Notes: a model not told the origin generated them from the letters alone. DNA of 64,000 nt from Raffaelea ambrosiae (GCA_002778195.1 PCDI01000003.1:1278295-1342294); one strand, 5' to 3'. Shown: positions 1 to 12,305, counted from the first letter of the stretch. Program-made: numbers and translations.

Positions 1-390
1 CGACTACAAGCATGCTACACAACACATCATCGTTCGACAAATCCTAGTTACGTCGTATATCGTTCCTACCCGAAGCACCGTTTTTATTGTGCCTTGGTCT
101 CGGCTAGTCACGGTGGGCTCCGGTTTTCCGTTCCCGTGGTGACATTTAACTCCAGAGGAATCAAGGTACTGTGATAGGCCTGCCAATCACGGAAGTGTCG
201 CTCGCTGGGAACGTCTGGAAGTACGGGTAACATGGGTAGACATCTGACGCAAGTTGGATTCTGAGAATGCAACCTTCGCCCATGCTATATTATAATCTCA
301 AGAGTGCAGCACTTGCCAAGTCGTTCAAGGTCTTTGCAAGCTTGCCAGTGTAGCGTTGGGTACTTTTCAACGTATGCACAGGCCGCAACA
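1..390. other. Left-edge upstream region
   Basis: No supportable gene. This is the sequence upstream of the multicopper oxidase start and presumably holds its promoter. An in-frame extension of the first exon runs upstream to about 304 but lacks an ATG that would leave a better signal peptide than the one at 391. Confidence 0.5.
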
Positions 391-2496
391 ATGCTTCTTC
401 TTCACATTCTGTGGTTCCTGTCCCTTGCCAATGCTGCCAAGGTCACCGAAACGCTTCACTTGACGTGGGAGAAGGGTGCACCAGATGGCCAGCTGCGCAA
501 CCTCATATACATCAATGGCCAGTTCCCTGGTCCGGCTCTGGTCTTCGACGAAGATGATGACGTGGAAATTACAGTCATCAATGACATGCCACGAAACACT
601 ACTGTTCACTGGCATGGTCTCACGTACGTGTACAAATACCGTATTGACAAAAAGTTTCATGGGCTAATTTGTGCGCCAGACAGCAAGGCAACCCCTGGGC
701 GGATGGTGTTATTGGGCTCACACAGACCCCCATTCTGCCGGGCGAGCAATTTGTCTACCGTTTCAGAGCATCACCGGCTGGCCTGCATTGGTACCACTCA
801 CACGAGCGGATGTCCTTGTCCGATGGGCTCTACGGGCCGCTGTTTATCCGGTCCAAAGATCCCCATGACGATATCTGGGCCAGCATCAGCTCAGACCCTG
901 AAGACATTCGCCACATGGCTCAAGCTGCCGCGAACTCGGAGCTGGTTGTGATATCTGACTGGTCTCAATATACATCGGATGAATACTGGCAGGCCATTCT
1001 CGATTCGGGATTGCTGATCTTGTAAGTGTCATGACGCCAAAACATGTTCTTTTTTGTTATAGACGTTAATGTTTTTCTTTCCTAGCTGCATGGACAGCGT
1101 CTTGATTAATGGCCAAGGGAGCGTCTACTGTCTCCCGACCGAGTTTCTTAACGGACAGCTCGACCCACACTTTCGCCAGCTCGTATTTGGGCCCAATGAT
1201 AGTCTCACGGACAAAGGATGTCTTCCGTTTGTGCAGACCATTGAGGGCGGGCCGTGGAACTACACATACCATCCGGAAAAAGTGCCCCCTCGTCTCAACG
1301 ACGGTTGCATACCGTCTGACAGGCCGAATGCCACAATCGAAGTCGATGCCTCCATTGGCTGGGCCAGCCTCAGCTTCGTGGCCGCCACGACCAACGTGCA
1401 CTTCTTTGTCTCCCTGGATGACCACGAAATGTGGTTGTATGAGATGAATGGGAACCACGTCAAGCCTCGAAAATTCGTGGCGATCTCCATGGCTTCGGGC
1501 GAAACGTTTTCGGTCCTTGTCAAGCTGGACAGACCGCCCGGGACGTACACGCTTCGGGTGCCCGACTCGGGCGCCACGCAGATCATTTCTGGGTTTGCGA
1601 ACGTCGTATACAAGAATGCACGAACAGATGCCGCCGTCGACTCGGTCGACGCGACCAGGGCTGCTGGCGCGCCGTGGCTCTCCTACGGCGGCCTGGCTCC
1701 TTCGGAAGAAATACGGAACCGGAGCTTTGCCCCCTGGATTGGCGATACAATGGAACCCTGGCCGACCACTCCCGTGCCCTACGGAGGACAGGCCGACGAC
1801 GAGTATCTGCTGGTGATAGGTCGATTGGGTTCGGCTTACAACTATACCATGCGCAGACACTATATGTACCCGGGAGACTTTCACGCCGATGATCCTCTGT
1901 TGTTCAATCCGAATGCCACGCTGGGGACGGAGGAGGACAACCTCGTGATCCGCACGCGGAACGGATCCTGGGTCGACCTCATCCTCGAGGTTTCGACCAT
2001 GTACGGCGACACCACGGCGTTTATGCATTATATGCACAAGCACGGGAACCGCGCCTGGCTGATCGGCCAAGGGAAGGGGAGTTGGGCTTACAGCAGCGTC
2101 ACCGAAGCCCGTCTCGCGCGACCCCAAGATTTCAACTTGGTCAACCCAGGGTACGGAGACACGTGGCTCACGCAGTTTTCGCCCGGGGGAGGCTACTGGA
2201 CCGTGCTGCGTTATTTTGTGGACAATCCGGGCCCGTGGCTGTTCCACTGCCACCTGGAACTGCACGTCATGGGTGGAATGTCTCTTGCTATCTTGGATGG
2301 TGTGGATGCGTGGCCGGACACTCCTGCGGAGCACCGTCCCGGCTTTGGCGGTATTGTGAGCCAGGACGGCTTCCTGCACTCCATGTTATCAATGGCCGGG
2401 CCTGACTTCTGGCGCCAGCAGATAGGATGGGTTGCAAGCTGCATTCAGAGGGTACTAGATGTGTTGACGTTTATGCAATTTGGTCGCGTGCAGTGA
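391..2496 (+). CDS. Secreted multicopper oxidase (laccase/ferroxidase-like, Abr1-type)
   Basis: Three exons: 391-623, 680-1021, 1086-2496 (661 aa). Both introns are GT-AG and keep frame. The ATG at 391 gives a short hydrophobic signal peptide ending in ANA, so the enzyme is probably secreted. All four copper-binding motifs are visible: HWHG (residues 73-76), WYHSHE (115-120), HYMHKH (506-511, where most relatives have HPxHxH) and HCHLELHxxxxM (579-590). These ligate the type 1 and the type 2/3 copper centres, which couple one-electron substrate oxidation to reduction of O2 to water. Length and the HKHGNRAW motif resemble fungal conidial-pigment oxidases such as Abr1 more than basidiomycete laccases. 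The substrate cannot be told from sequence: a phenolic pigment precursor or ferrous iron are both possible. It is followed by a convergent MFS exporter gene and a cluster-type regulator. Confidence 0.9.
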
Positions 2497-2771
2497 GTTG
2501 GAAGGAGAGCGAGGCGCCGTGCGTGGCCTGTGTGATCAAGGGGCAGCTTACTCTAAATTATTTATATTGATTTTCCATTTTTTATCAAATGTTTTTTTGT
2601 TTGTTTTGTTTTCTTTCGGTAGGGAGTTGGGTTTACCTTTGAGCACAAGAAATACAAAAAACCAAAAAAAAAAAAAAAAAACCTCGCAAGTACAGAAGCC
2701 TGAGCAGACAACAGAAGAGTAGTAGCCAGGAGGGCCTAAAGAACGGAATCCTTGCTCCTTCACACCAAGGA
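2497..2771. other. Convergent 3' region between oxidase and exporter
   Basis: The 3' ends of the oxidase gene (+) and the MFS gene (-) face each other here. The stretch is T-rich and A-rich with a run of about 18 A near 2665. I see no gene. Confidence 0.5.
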
Positions 2772-4673
2772 CTACTCCCCACCAGGATTACAAAGGGAGG
2801 GAGCTTGCGCTTTCGGTGTTGGTTGGCCGTCGCCGGGCTGGGCTTTCGCTGTTTTTGCCGCCTCGGCATCGCCCTGTCCATCTTTCCCCTTTTTTATACT
2901 CAGCCACTTCACGCCAAGCACGGAGACCAAACCAGCCAAGGTGACGCCCATTGCGGTCAGAAATATACGAGAGACGGCATAATTGTAAGCGTGTCTCACC
3001 ACGAGCTTGTCGGCGGCGCCGGGCACAGAGTCGATCAAGCCGGTGGCCCCCCCGTTGATGATATCGTTTGTATCCAGGCCCGGAACCACGCCGACCAGCC
3101 GGGACACAAGGATGTTGATGAGCAGGTTCTCTCCAACCGTGTTGAAAATCGACCCGCCGAGCTGCTGCAAGAAGAAGAGCAAAGCGATGCCCAGCGGTAT
3201 GTCGTCGTGGGGCAGCACACGCTGCACGACGAGGCCCGAGATCTGCAGGCCAAAGCCCAGGCCAAAGCCAGACAGGAACTGCAGCCCAATCCAGTTGGAC
3301 ATGGTCGTGTGAAGATTCCAGGCGGATTGCAGGCCCAGGCCAATGGCCATCAGGGTTGGGCCTATGAGCATGGCGGGGACATAGTACCCGAGGACGTGAG
3401 TTGTGAATCCCCCGGAAAGGGTGGAGACAATCATGCTGAGTGTCAGCGGGAACATTTGCACGCCAGACTTGGTGGGACTGAAGCCTTTGACGGTCTCGAC
3501 TGCGACGACGAGGCGAGTTCCGTGGTTAGTTTGGGGGAGGATCGGTCGGCCACAGGGCACGAGACAACGGGGCCTGTTGCTTACACCAGACAGGGACATA
3601 GTAGATGAGGAGAATCCAGCCGGCCGACACGCAAAAGGTATACACCGAGGTGCAGAAAATGCTCCGTTCCATCACGATCCTGGCCGGGATGGATGCGGTT
3701 GTCGGGCGCATCACCTGCACGACGCAGAACGCGACGATGAGAACGGCAAACACGACGAGCAGTGCAAGGATGCGTCCGCTGCTCCATGCGTACGCCGTGC
3801 CGCCCCACTGCAACGCCAGCATGAGGCACACCATGGACGGAGCAAAAAAGAGCATGCCAAGGGGATCCAAGCGTTGCAAGTGCGTAAAGGCAGACGCCGG
3901 GGGATGCTCCTTTTTCTCGGGATGGAAAGCGAGCAGCATAAACGTCCACGAGAAGGCTCCTATGGGAAGGTTGAGATAAAAGCACCATCTGGTTGGTTGG
4001 TTTCCTTTGTTAGCGTCTCTCCTTGTATCAACACCAAGCCACTGGCGGCCTATCCAACTCACCTCCAGGTCACCGACTTGGTAAACGCTCCTCCGATCAG
4101 AGGGCCCGTGACCGACGCGATACCAAAGACCATGCCGAACAGCCCTTGAAATTTCGGCCGGATGTGCAAGGGGACCATGGGGATGATCACGAGCATGCAG
4201 CCGGCAAAGATGCCCGAGCCGGCAAAGCCAGCAATGGCGCGGCCAGCAATCAGGGCGCGGGAGTTTGGGGCCGCGCCGCAAACCGCCGAGCCTACCTCGA
4301 ACAAGAAGATCGAAGCAAGAAAGACCGTTTTCATGTCGTAGTGTCTGTATATGCGGCCGTAGAGCAGCTGTGCGATGGCACTAGCCAGCATGTATGCAGA
4401 CACATACCAGCCGATGTCGTCGAGACTGTTGAAGTCGTTGGTGATGTCGGGGATGGCGGTGGTGATGATGGTCTTGTCGAGGGCCACGAGGAAGAGAGAC
4501 ATCAAGTTGCTGAAAATGACCAGCCAAAAGACCGGCGTCTTTGGCTTGTACATCCGCTCGTCGTAGGGACTGTCGTTGGGGTCGGCCTCTGGAGCCGCGG
4601 GGCTGCCGTTGGAGAGGGCCGGGTCGGGCGATGCAGGGCTCTGCGGTTTCTTTTCTGAATCGGCAGACTCCAT
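2772..4673 (-). CDS. MFS drug/metabolite exporter, DHA2 (14-TM) type
   Basis: Minus strand, three exons: 4063-4673, 3585-3988, 2772-3499 (580 aa). Junctions restore the family signatures TWRWCFYLNLPIG and YYVPVWF-ETVKG, which supports both introns. An acidic, proline-rich cytosolic N-terminus of about 45 residues is followed by the first membrane helix and the motif LDKTIITTAIPDI, typical of DHA2 proton antiporters. The loop motif GRIYRHYDMK follows, then many hydrophobic helices. The C-terminus is a charged, Ala/Gln/Pro-rich tail. The family exports toxins, drugs and secondary metabolites at the plasma membrane. The ATG at 4673 was chosen because upstream in-frame codons encode an unlikely Phe/Tyr-rich leader without an ATG. 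Divergent from the adjacent Zn2Cys6 gene with 452 bp between the two starts, so co-regulation is likely. The transported compound is unknown. Confidence 0.9.
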
Positions 4674-5125
4674 ATCGAAATGAATAATCGAATAATAATA
4701 ACACAAAAAATAAAATAAAAAATAAAAATGAATAGAAAACAAACGCGTGTGAACTCAAGGACAGAACACCGGTATTGGATGCACGAGCATTCAGAAATAC
4801 AAGACCAGCCTCGTCTTGGGCACCGGTATATACGTTTCTGTCGGCGACGTTTCTCGGATGCATCGACTTACACCAGGGCCATCCGGACACAGTGCCCAGA
4901 TACCCGATGATGTAATCCTATCCGTGGGTATATCTTCATACCCGGGACAGGACTGGACCCACCAATCCCATCCGGGTGTACCAGACGAGAAATCCGCCTT
5001 CTTTTCCGCTGGCATGGTTTTCGTTCGTCTCCGTGGACCACTTGCCACCCTTTTCTTTTTTTTCCCCTTTTTTTTTTCTTCCCCCCACAATCTTCCATCT
5101 GTGTGCGGCCGATCGTGTTCCCCCG
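4674..5125. promoter_or_regulatory. Shared divergent promoter, MFS exporter / Zn2Cys6 regulator
   Basis: 452 bp separate the two start codons. The region contains several CGG/CCG triplets, including a CCCGGG palindrome near 4940 and CCGG elements near 4770, 4822, 4883 and 4975. These are the half-sites normally read by Zn2Cys6 dimers. Close to the regulator start it becomes pyrimidine-rich (about 5050-5090). Binding by the neighbouring regulator is an inference. Confidence 0.5.
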
Positions 5126-6465
5126 ATGAAGAAAGTGACCCGAGGCCAGTCGTGTGTTCTGTGCCAGCAGCGAAAACTGCGGTGCGACCGAGAGAAACCA
5201 TGTGTCAACTGCGTCCGCGCCAGAGTGGAGTGCACAGTGGTACCCTTGGCACCGCCCAGACGACGGCGCGCTAATAGGGCTGACACGACCAAGCAAGGCC
5301 CAGGCACCAGCACCAACACCACCACCACCACCGCCGCCGCCGCCGCCGCCACTATGGTTGCCATGGCCGGGGCCGTGGCGCCCGATGCGAGCAGGGACGG
5401 CCAGCCAGCATCCAAATGGTCCACCTATGACAAGGAGGTGAGAAGGGAAAGCCACTCGAGCCAGCCAGTCCGAGCATGCGGTGTCTGAACGCGTCCACAG
5501 TACGAAACCCTGGCCGAGCTGCTCCATGGGGCGCCGGGCGACGCCGCGGACCAGCCCGTCGTCATCCACGACGACTTTGACGTCGTCTTTGGCAAGTCCG
5601 AGGGCGGGTTCCCGTTTGTCGCGGGCGGGCTCGCGGCGGATGTCCACAGCATGCATCCGTCCGCGGTCGACATCCTGCAGCTGTGGCAGGTGTACATCCA
5701 GCGCGTCGACCCGCTGGTCAAGCTGGGCCACCTGCCGACCCTGCAGGCCCAGGTCGTGGCGGCGGCGGCAGCCCGTCCCGCCACCATGGCCAAGCCGTTG
5801 GAGGCGTTCCTGTTCGCCATGTATCTGACGGCCGTGCATTCCCTGCAGGACAGCGAGGTGCAGAGCATGCTGCACGACACGAAGACCCGCCTCCTCGCGC
5901 ATTTCCGCACCGCTGCCCAGCACGCCCTGGTGCAGGCCGCGTTCATGCGGACGCCCCATCTCCTCGTGCTCCAGGCCTACGTGCTGTATCTGGTAGGCGG
6001 CGCTGAAGGCCTTGTTGTTTCTGTTGATCCCTCGCCCCGTTTGTTCCCGCCAGCGTGTCTTGCCAGCCTGTCCTGACTTCCCCCCCCGGGTCAGATTAGT
6101 GTCAGTGGTGCGGTCGACCCGCGCACGCTGCTTTGCCTTGTCGGCATCGCCACCACGGTCGGCAGCCGACTGGGGCTGAACCGCCGACCCAAGGACCACG
6201 GAGTCTCCCCCTTTGAAGAGGAAATGCGCAGCCGTCTGTGGTGGCAGATTGTGATTCTGGACAAGCGCATCTCTGAAATGAACGGCTGCCAGTCGACGGC
6301 TCTCCTCCTCCACGTCGACACGAGGCTGCCCCGGAACATAAACGACGCCGATCTCCATCCCTCGACCAAAGAACCGCCCAGCCCGTCTCGGGGTGCCTCG
6401 GAAATGTTCTTTGTGCTGACCCGCATCAAGCTTGCGCTGTTCAAGGCCCCGCCGTCCGTCTCTGT

Positions 6466-6496
<31 letters not shown>

Positions 6497-7501
6497 CGGC
6501 AAGAAGACTCCCCTGTCTGCGGGAGCAACCACAGCACGCCCCTCTCCGCCATCGATCCGGGCCAGTCCGTCCGGGACCGCGTATCCAGCTCGCCGACACC
6601 CGGCACCAGCGCTGGGGACCACGAAGCCCGGAGAAACGCAACACCTGCACCTACGCCTACGCCTTCGCCTTCGCCGAGCACGCATGTCTATTGCTCGCAG
6701 TTCGAGGCCTTCCACCTGCAGGGCTGCAACCAAGAAATTCCCGTCCACCGCTTTACATTCCTCATGGCCCAGGCGGCCCTATGCAAGCTTCGTGTGCTGG
6801 ATTTCATGCAGCAGGGCAACGTGTCACGGCCCCCGGCCGCGGGGCAAGACCAGCGCGACGCAGTTTTTCTGTCGGCGATCCAGATGGTCGAATACGACCA
6901 TGTGATCCACACGACCGACACCTTGACGCCTTATCGATGGTATACCAGCATGCACGTGCCGTTGCTTGCGTGTGTATTCGTCGCCAGCGAATTGTGCCTC
7001 CGACCACAGGGCGGAGAATTGTGTGATCGTGCATGGAAGGCTCTTTCTAGCCACCCTAGTTTTTGCGACGGCGACCACCCAGAACATCAGGCAGACGACT
7101 CCTTCGCCCACAAGCGGCACGGACCCCTGCATGCTTCTCTCGAAAACTTGCTCCTCAAATCGTGGGAGCAGGCTGTCCAGATGCAACCGCCGGGGGAGCG
7201 ACGGTCCGGTACTCCTCCGGTCATTTCGCGGATCCGAGAACAAAGGGGGGCTGACGCATGCGGTCCTGTATCGCCACAGCCCGCGCCCGGCGCTGCTCCC
7301 GAGGACGGAACAGGAAGAGGTGGCCATGCCGCCATGGGAATGATGGGAATGATGGGAATGATGGGAATGGGGGGGGTGGGGGGAATGATGACGATGGAAC
7401 ACACGACTCCTTCGTTGCCGTTGTTTGGCGGCACAGACGTTCCGTATTTCGACGAGCTCGGCTGGATGTACGCGTCGGATAGCATGCATGGACGGCTGTG
7501 A
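5126..7501 (+). CDS. Zn2Cys6 transcription factor next to the MFS exporter
   Basis: Three exons: 5126-5437, 5501-5992, 6095-7501 (736 aa); both introns are phase 0. The zinc cluster is at the very N-terminus with Cys10, 13, 20, 26, 29 and 36 (C-x2-C-x6-C-x5-C-x2-C-x6-C), followed by a basic RRRR stretch. A fungal-specific transcription-factor domain spans the middle, with the hallmark RLWWQIVILDKRISEMNG at about 315-332. Low-complexity insertions are notable: Thr/Ala runs after the finger, a ten-residue Gly run near 392, Pro/Thr/Ser repeats near 450 and a Met-Gly repeat near 682. It is expected to act in the nucleus. Its position, head-to-head with an exporter and near an oxidase, is typical of a pathway-specific regulator. 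Its target genes are an inference. Confidence 0.88.
7334..7370 (+). repeat. In-frame 9-bp tandem repeat coding Met-Gly-Met
   Basis: About four copies of an ATGGGAATG unit lie inside the last exon of the Zn2Cys6 gene and encode a Met/Gly-rich tract. A G-run follows at once. The length is a multiple of three, so copy-number change would not break the frame. Confidence 0.85.
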
Positions 7502-8807
7502 GGGTGGCCGTTCTCGTTCGTATCGGGAACGAAATACAGGATCTTGTCGAAAACGAGCAGACATGCCGCCAACCAAATTCAGAAATCGGCCATGTTCAGC
7601 AAGAGCAAGAAGCAGCTTGCCATGATGCCGTTGAACATGGTGCCGTGGGGTAGTCGACACTCTTTCTCCAGCGGTGGCCTCTGCGACACGACACCCCAGC
7701 TGCTGGGAGGTCCCCGACAACACAGGAAGCGACAAGACGCTTTTGATCTGGATACACGGTAGCCCAGAAATTGGCCATGTCAGCATTGGAGACGCGGTGT
7801 CCCACAAGCAGATCAGCTGCAGAAAAGGCACTCGCAAACGCAAAGCGAATCTGTTGGGACATGATTAGCCTCCTGGTCGTAAAAATCGTGTTGAATCGTG
7901 TTCACAGCAGCGGGAAACAGGGCGGGCAAAAGGTCTCGCGTGGTGTGTTTATGCCGTCCGTCCATCGTTCAAGATCTCGCAAGCATTTGCAGTCGCGAAA
8001 GATGGAAGCTGGGGGAGTGGCTCCGTACGATTCTTCGACTTGTTCTAGAATTGACAGCAACTCGAGTGGATCGAGACCAAGGTCGAAGAAGGGCGTATCA
8101 GGCTGGAGATCCGCCTGATGGGGATTTGGGGAGAAAGAAAAGCCCCGAGTGCCATTTTCTTCTCCTCGGACATTTTTTTCCCAGACTATTTGGCGGCCCT
8201 AACTAGCAATTAGAATGTTCTTCTTCGTGTGTATTGAATCAAGACATACGAGTACATTCTTTCTGGAAGATATCTTGCGGTCGTATAAGTAGTGGGCCGA
8301 CCTACAGCCAGAAGGGCTACCCGATACCATGACCCATGATCAGGCTTGGTTAACAAACCCGGATCCTCCACGGGTTCGGATACGGGTGCTCCCACAACAT
8401 TGTTAGCGGCCCCGCTTAAAACGACGAAATAACACCTCGGGTGGACTTTGGGTTCTTGGGGTTTGCCTTCGCTTCTTCATCAATAAGATTCACAAAAGCA
8501 TAAAAAGAGCTCGAAGAATTAATGCTACGCGGCAAAAATGAGGACCATCTGAAACGAGAGGACTGGCAAGCTGCTGGTATAAAGGTTTTAATATGGTAGA
8601 CAATAAAAATATTACCCAGAGTGGTCCAAACCAAGAACACCTAGTATTCTAGGGTAACGTTTTGCCAAAAGAAAACGAAAAAAAAAAGCACGAAACAATC
8701 AAACCGACAAATAGCCGCCGCCCCAAACATTTGTCGACCAAATCAAGCATAGTCATGTCGATAAACTTTTTATTTTCAAAGAGTGAATCATAGAAATCCA
8801 AGGTATT
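7502..8807. other. Intergenic region, tail-to-tail
   Basis: Lies between the 3' ends of the two regulator genes. Only short ORFs without recognisable content occur. I see no RNA gene and no element termini. Confidence 0.5.
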
Positions 8808-10943
8808 TCATATCGTGACCGTGTCGGCATTAAAATCGTAGCCCCATGTGGCATCCATATCCTTCAGCAGCTGCTGCCACAGCCGGCCCTCGTCGCCCGG
8901 CCGGTTGGCCACACCCACCAGGTGCAGCCACAGCCGAATGGCGCGGAAGTCGCAGCGCACTCTCCGCCGCACCCACCACACATCGTTAAAGCGGCACAGC
9001 ATGCCCACCCACATGCCAAAGAGCCACAGCGCCTTTTCGTCACGAATAAACAACTTGTGCCGGAAGTCCTGGTGCAGGTGGCCCATAAACTGGAAATACG
9101 CCAGCACGTACCGCCCTGTGGGCGGGATCATGCGAATCTCGGCCAACACGCGCAGAGGCGCTCGGTACAGTCGGTCTGCTTCACTGATCATGGGAGTATC
9201 ACCACTGCTTCCGCCACTTGAGCTCCCCTCTGACGAAGAGCTGGTATTGCTCGCCACTGACATGCCGCGGCCACCGCTGGGACCAGGCGTCCCAACAGGA
9301 CTCACATTGGGTGTGGTCTGTTTGCTAGTTGCGGATCCCCGCCGATATATGGGAAGCGGGGTTGACTTCTTGTCGAAGCCAAACAGATCCAGCCAGGCCT
9401 GAGGCACGCGGTGCAGGCTCTGCCAAGTGCCCGTCAGAGTGCGACGCTCATCGTCCGCATTGGCAAACAGCGGCCGCAGGAAGCTGTTTTTACGCCACGG
9501 TTCCGTGGCTTCCAGAAGCGGCTTCAGACCCATCTGCAAAGCCATCCACCCGAGGCGGTTTGGGTGGGGGCTGAATACCCAGGACCGTCGCGGGTCCGGA
9601 TCGGTGTCCGCGTTCGTGCTGGAAAACGAGTTCGCATGAAGGTTCATATTAGCGGTCTCAGGGTCGGTCTCACCTACCCAGACCATGGCATCGTCTGTGT
9701 CCTCTGTGGGCAAAATAAATGCCAGCATATTCATCAACATGCCGGTCATAAGAAGCGCATCAACCCCCACCTGACCCTGCACCACTAGCGGAGTAGCCAA
9801 TGCCTTCTGGTAGAATCGAAGAGCGACATTCTGCTGATAAAGTCCAGCTATACGGTAGTCCTTGCAAGCCGGGACTCTGTTGCAGAGGTGGGCGGCAGCT
9901 ACAGCCAGCACGGTGCCGCGGAGGTGAGGAAACTGCATGGCCATGGGCAGCAGCGAGCCCGTGAAATGAGGCATTGCAAACACCGTCGCTGCCGTTGTTT
10001 CAAAGTGGTGCAAGAGTTCAATCGACGGCGTCCCGTACTCCGGAGTCGTAACTGGGAACGGCACGTTGTGGAAAAAGCGAAAGTTGGGTTTGTTGGCGGC
10101 AGCCACAACTTCTGACGGCACGAGGGCGGCATTGGTGGCACTGCCGGCATCCTTGTTACGCCTGGCCATGCGGAAAGCGGCCGGTGGCCGACGGCCAGCG
10201 GTACCCAGCTGCCTCGATCCTGATGCGGCTGCATTGTGGCCTGCTCCTTGGCGTACAGGTATACTTCTTTCATAAGTTCGGCCGGGAGCTGGCTCAATGC
10301 TCGCCAATAGCGGTGCCTCGCTATCGTCCTCTTCTATTTTGGGATTGGGGTCCCCTCCAGCGCCGTCTGCGCTCGTGTAGACACACTCGCGGTGATTTCG
10401 TCTGCACCGGAGACAATTGGGCATAGCCTGGTCACACTATGATTGGTTGGATGTCAGCCCAGACAACGCTTTTGTAGGAGGTGGCCCTTGGCAGGGGATG
10501 GCATTGTCAGCACACAGCTGGCCAGCTGGGCTGTCCAATGGATTTAGACCATTGGGGGGCAGCATGCGAAGGAGGGAGATATTGACATTGGGGTACACGG
10601 GACGGAACATGCAACCGAGGACATGGAGAATGCAGGTGCCATGTGCCACATGCAAGACGCCAAATCCAACATGCTGCACAGAGTGGTGTGTGGTATGCCA
10701 TATACAGCACAAAGAAAGGAACAAAAAAAAAAAAGCACAGAAAAACCCGCCCCAATAGAAAATCATGTAACGTACTTTGACCCGCCTCTGCTTACAAGCT
10801 TGGCAGCCGGTCCGTGTCTTCTTATGGGGCCGCCGCCGTTTGTAGTCTCGGTTCTGGTTGTCCTCGCCCTGGCCAAGGGCGATCACCTGGAAAGAGCCAG
10901 ACGTCTGGGTGTTGGGTAGCCTGGCTCGCCCTGAGGCGCCCAT
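8808..10943 (-). CDS. Zn2Cys6 transcription factor, UPC2/sterol-uptake-control-like
   Basis: Minus strand, two exons: 10776-10943 and 8808-10436 (598 aa). The zinc cluster is split by the intron: exon 1 ends at RRVK and exon 2 begins CDQAMPNC. Joined, it reads C47-x2-C50-x6-C57-x6-C64-x2-C67-x6-C74. The finger is preceded by a basic RRRPHKKTRTG segment, as in UPC2/ECM22-type regulators. The rest is a helical domain with segments such as PSIELLHHF and LAVAAAHL that recur in this subgroup, plus a Ser/Gly-rich linker around residues 380-420. The intron is 339 nt, long for this window. The ATG at 10943 gives the first complete frame. Sterol control is the known role of the best-studied relatives; many others in this subgroup regulate unrelated metabolism, so the target is open. 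Confidence 0.85.
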
Positions 10944-12305
10944 CTCTGCATGGCTGAATGTGGTGTGATGGCGGCAAGCACGAAGTGGTTTTAGCCAGGA
11001 AGTAGAAGAACCCGTGTTTGTAGCACAGACAAGAACGAGGAGTCACAGCAGAACAAGGGGGAGAGGGTGGGTGTGCCACTTGTTCCACTGTTCTTGTTGG
11101 CCTGGCCTGGTTGGCAGGCAGGTATTAGGAAGACCGACGTATACGCAGAGGGAGGGTGTGTGAGCTCGGCACGATAGTTCAGCCAACCGGATGTGTGGAT
11201 GAGAAGGGGTGTGGACAAGGGAAAGGCTGTCCCAAGAGAGAGATCGCAAAGCTCTCCAACTGCAGCTGAGAAACACAAGGGCAGACAACGGCCCGATCCC
11301 GGATGCGGTAAACGAGAGAGAAAGAGGGTCGGGACTGTTTCCACAACTAACGGTCCAGACACGCCGGCACCCAACCCAGATGTGCTAATATGCAAGCCGG
11401 GCCAGCTCCAGGACCAGGGACCGAGACAAGAGAGGGCGTCTCCCTTCTCAACGTATGTGTGTGTCCGTGTCTGTGTCTGTGTCTGTGTCCACTCGAGTCT
11501 AGCCGGTGGGACAACAGCTGGTCCTTGAAGCCAAACAGAAGATAGCTCGCTAAGGTGGCAGGGCTGAAAACCTGATCCACCCTCCTCGGCAGTCGCCAGG
11601 GGCAAGTGGCGTTTCGAAGGAGAGCAAAAGAGGGCCGTCACCCGAGACTATTCAGGCAGGGGTGTGGGTGTGGCCTGGATGGGTCGTGACGGGAACGAGG
11701 TTGTGAGAGAGATGCAGAGAGAGGGGGGGGCAAAAGGATGCTTCGGAAATACTATGTACAGACCAGACAGGTAGAAATTCGAAGAACGGTGAAGGATGTT
11801 GGGCGGGCACTAAGTCTCGTATTCCTGATTGAGGAAAGCGCGCCCGTTCGCGGCTGCCCTCCTGCACTTACCCCCCCAAGGTCCTGGCCCTATGCCCCGC
11901 TTCTGACAGCCCACCTCCCATTTTGGCGGCTTGTGAAATGTGCGATTTGTGTCTGTGGTGAAGTATGTGGATGCGGAGGCTTCGATAGCCGACACAGCTT
12001 TTATTATGGCACTTTGATCTTTCTATGGCAATTGCTGATGGGAAGGTCCAGGGATGGCATGGACGGGCCCGGGGATTTTTTTTTCGGGTTTCAGTTTTAT
12101 TTGTTTTTATTTTTAGGAACGCCCCGGACCGTAATCCTGACGGAGTGCTTCTAATAAGGGTATATGGCTTTTTCATGCTTAGCTTTTTATGCTCAACGCC
12201 GTCCATGCTGTTTATCCATCCACGTTTCTGACAATGCGGGCATGTCCCATGTTTGTTCGCGCGCTCGTGCCTGTTGTGCCCGAGTCCAACCTTTTCGTGC
12301 TTGCT
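10944..12305. other. Intergenic region with no gene seen
   Basis: The upstream region of the UPC2-like gene and the downstream region of the TTC1-like gene. Short overlapping ORFs on both strands look non-coding. It holds a GTGTCT microsatellite near 11460 and a T-rich tract near 12090. Confidence 0.5.
11455..11491. repeat. GTGTCT hexanucleotide microsatellite
   Basis: About five imperfect GTGTCT/GTGTCC units in tandem. It lies in the non-coding stretch upstream of the UPC2-like regulator. Confidence 0.8.

Noticed and set aside
1066..2379. 437-codon minus-strand ORF
   Set aside because: Antisense to the copper-motif exon of the oxidase, with no recognisable protein features.
4868..6748. 626-codon ORF on the minus strand
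   Set aside because: Antisense shadow of the first Zn2Cys6 gene; it has low-complexity Arg/Gly content and no motifs.
8130..8420. Solo LTR or small transposon
   Set aside because: I looked for terminal inverted repeats and target-site duplications and saw none that hold up.
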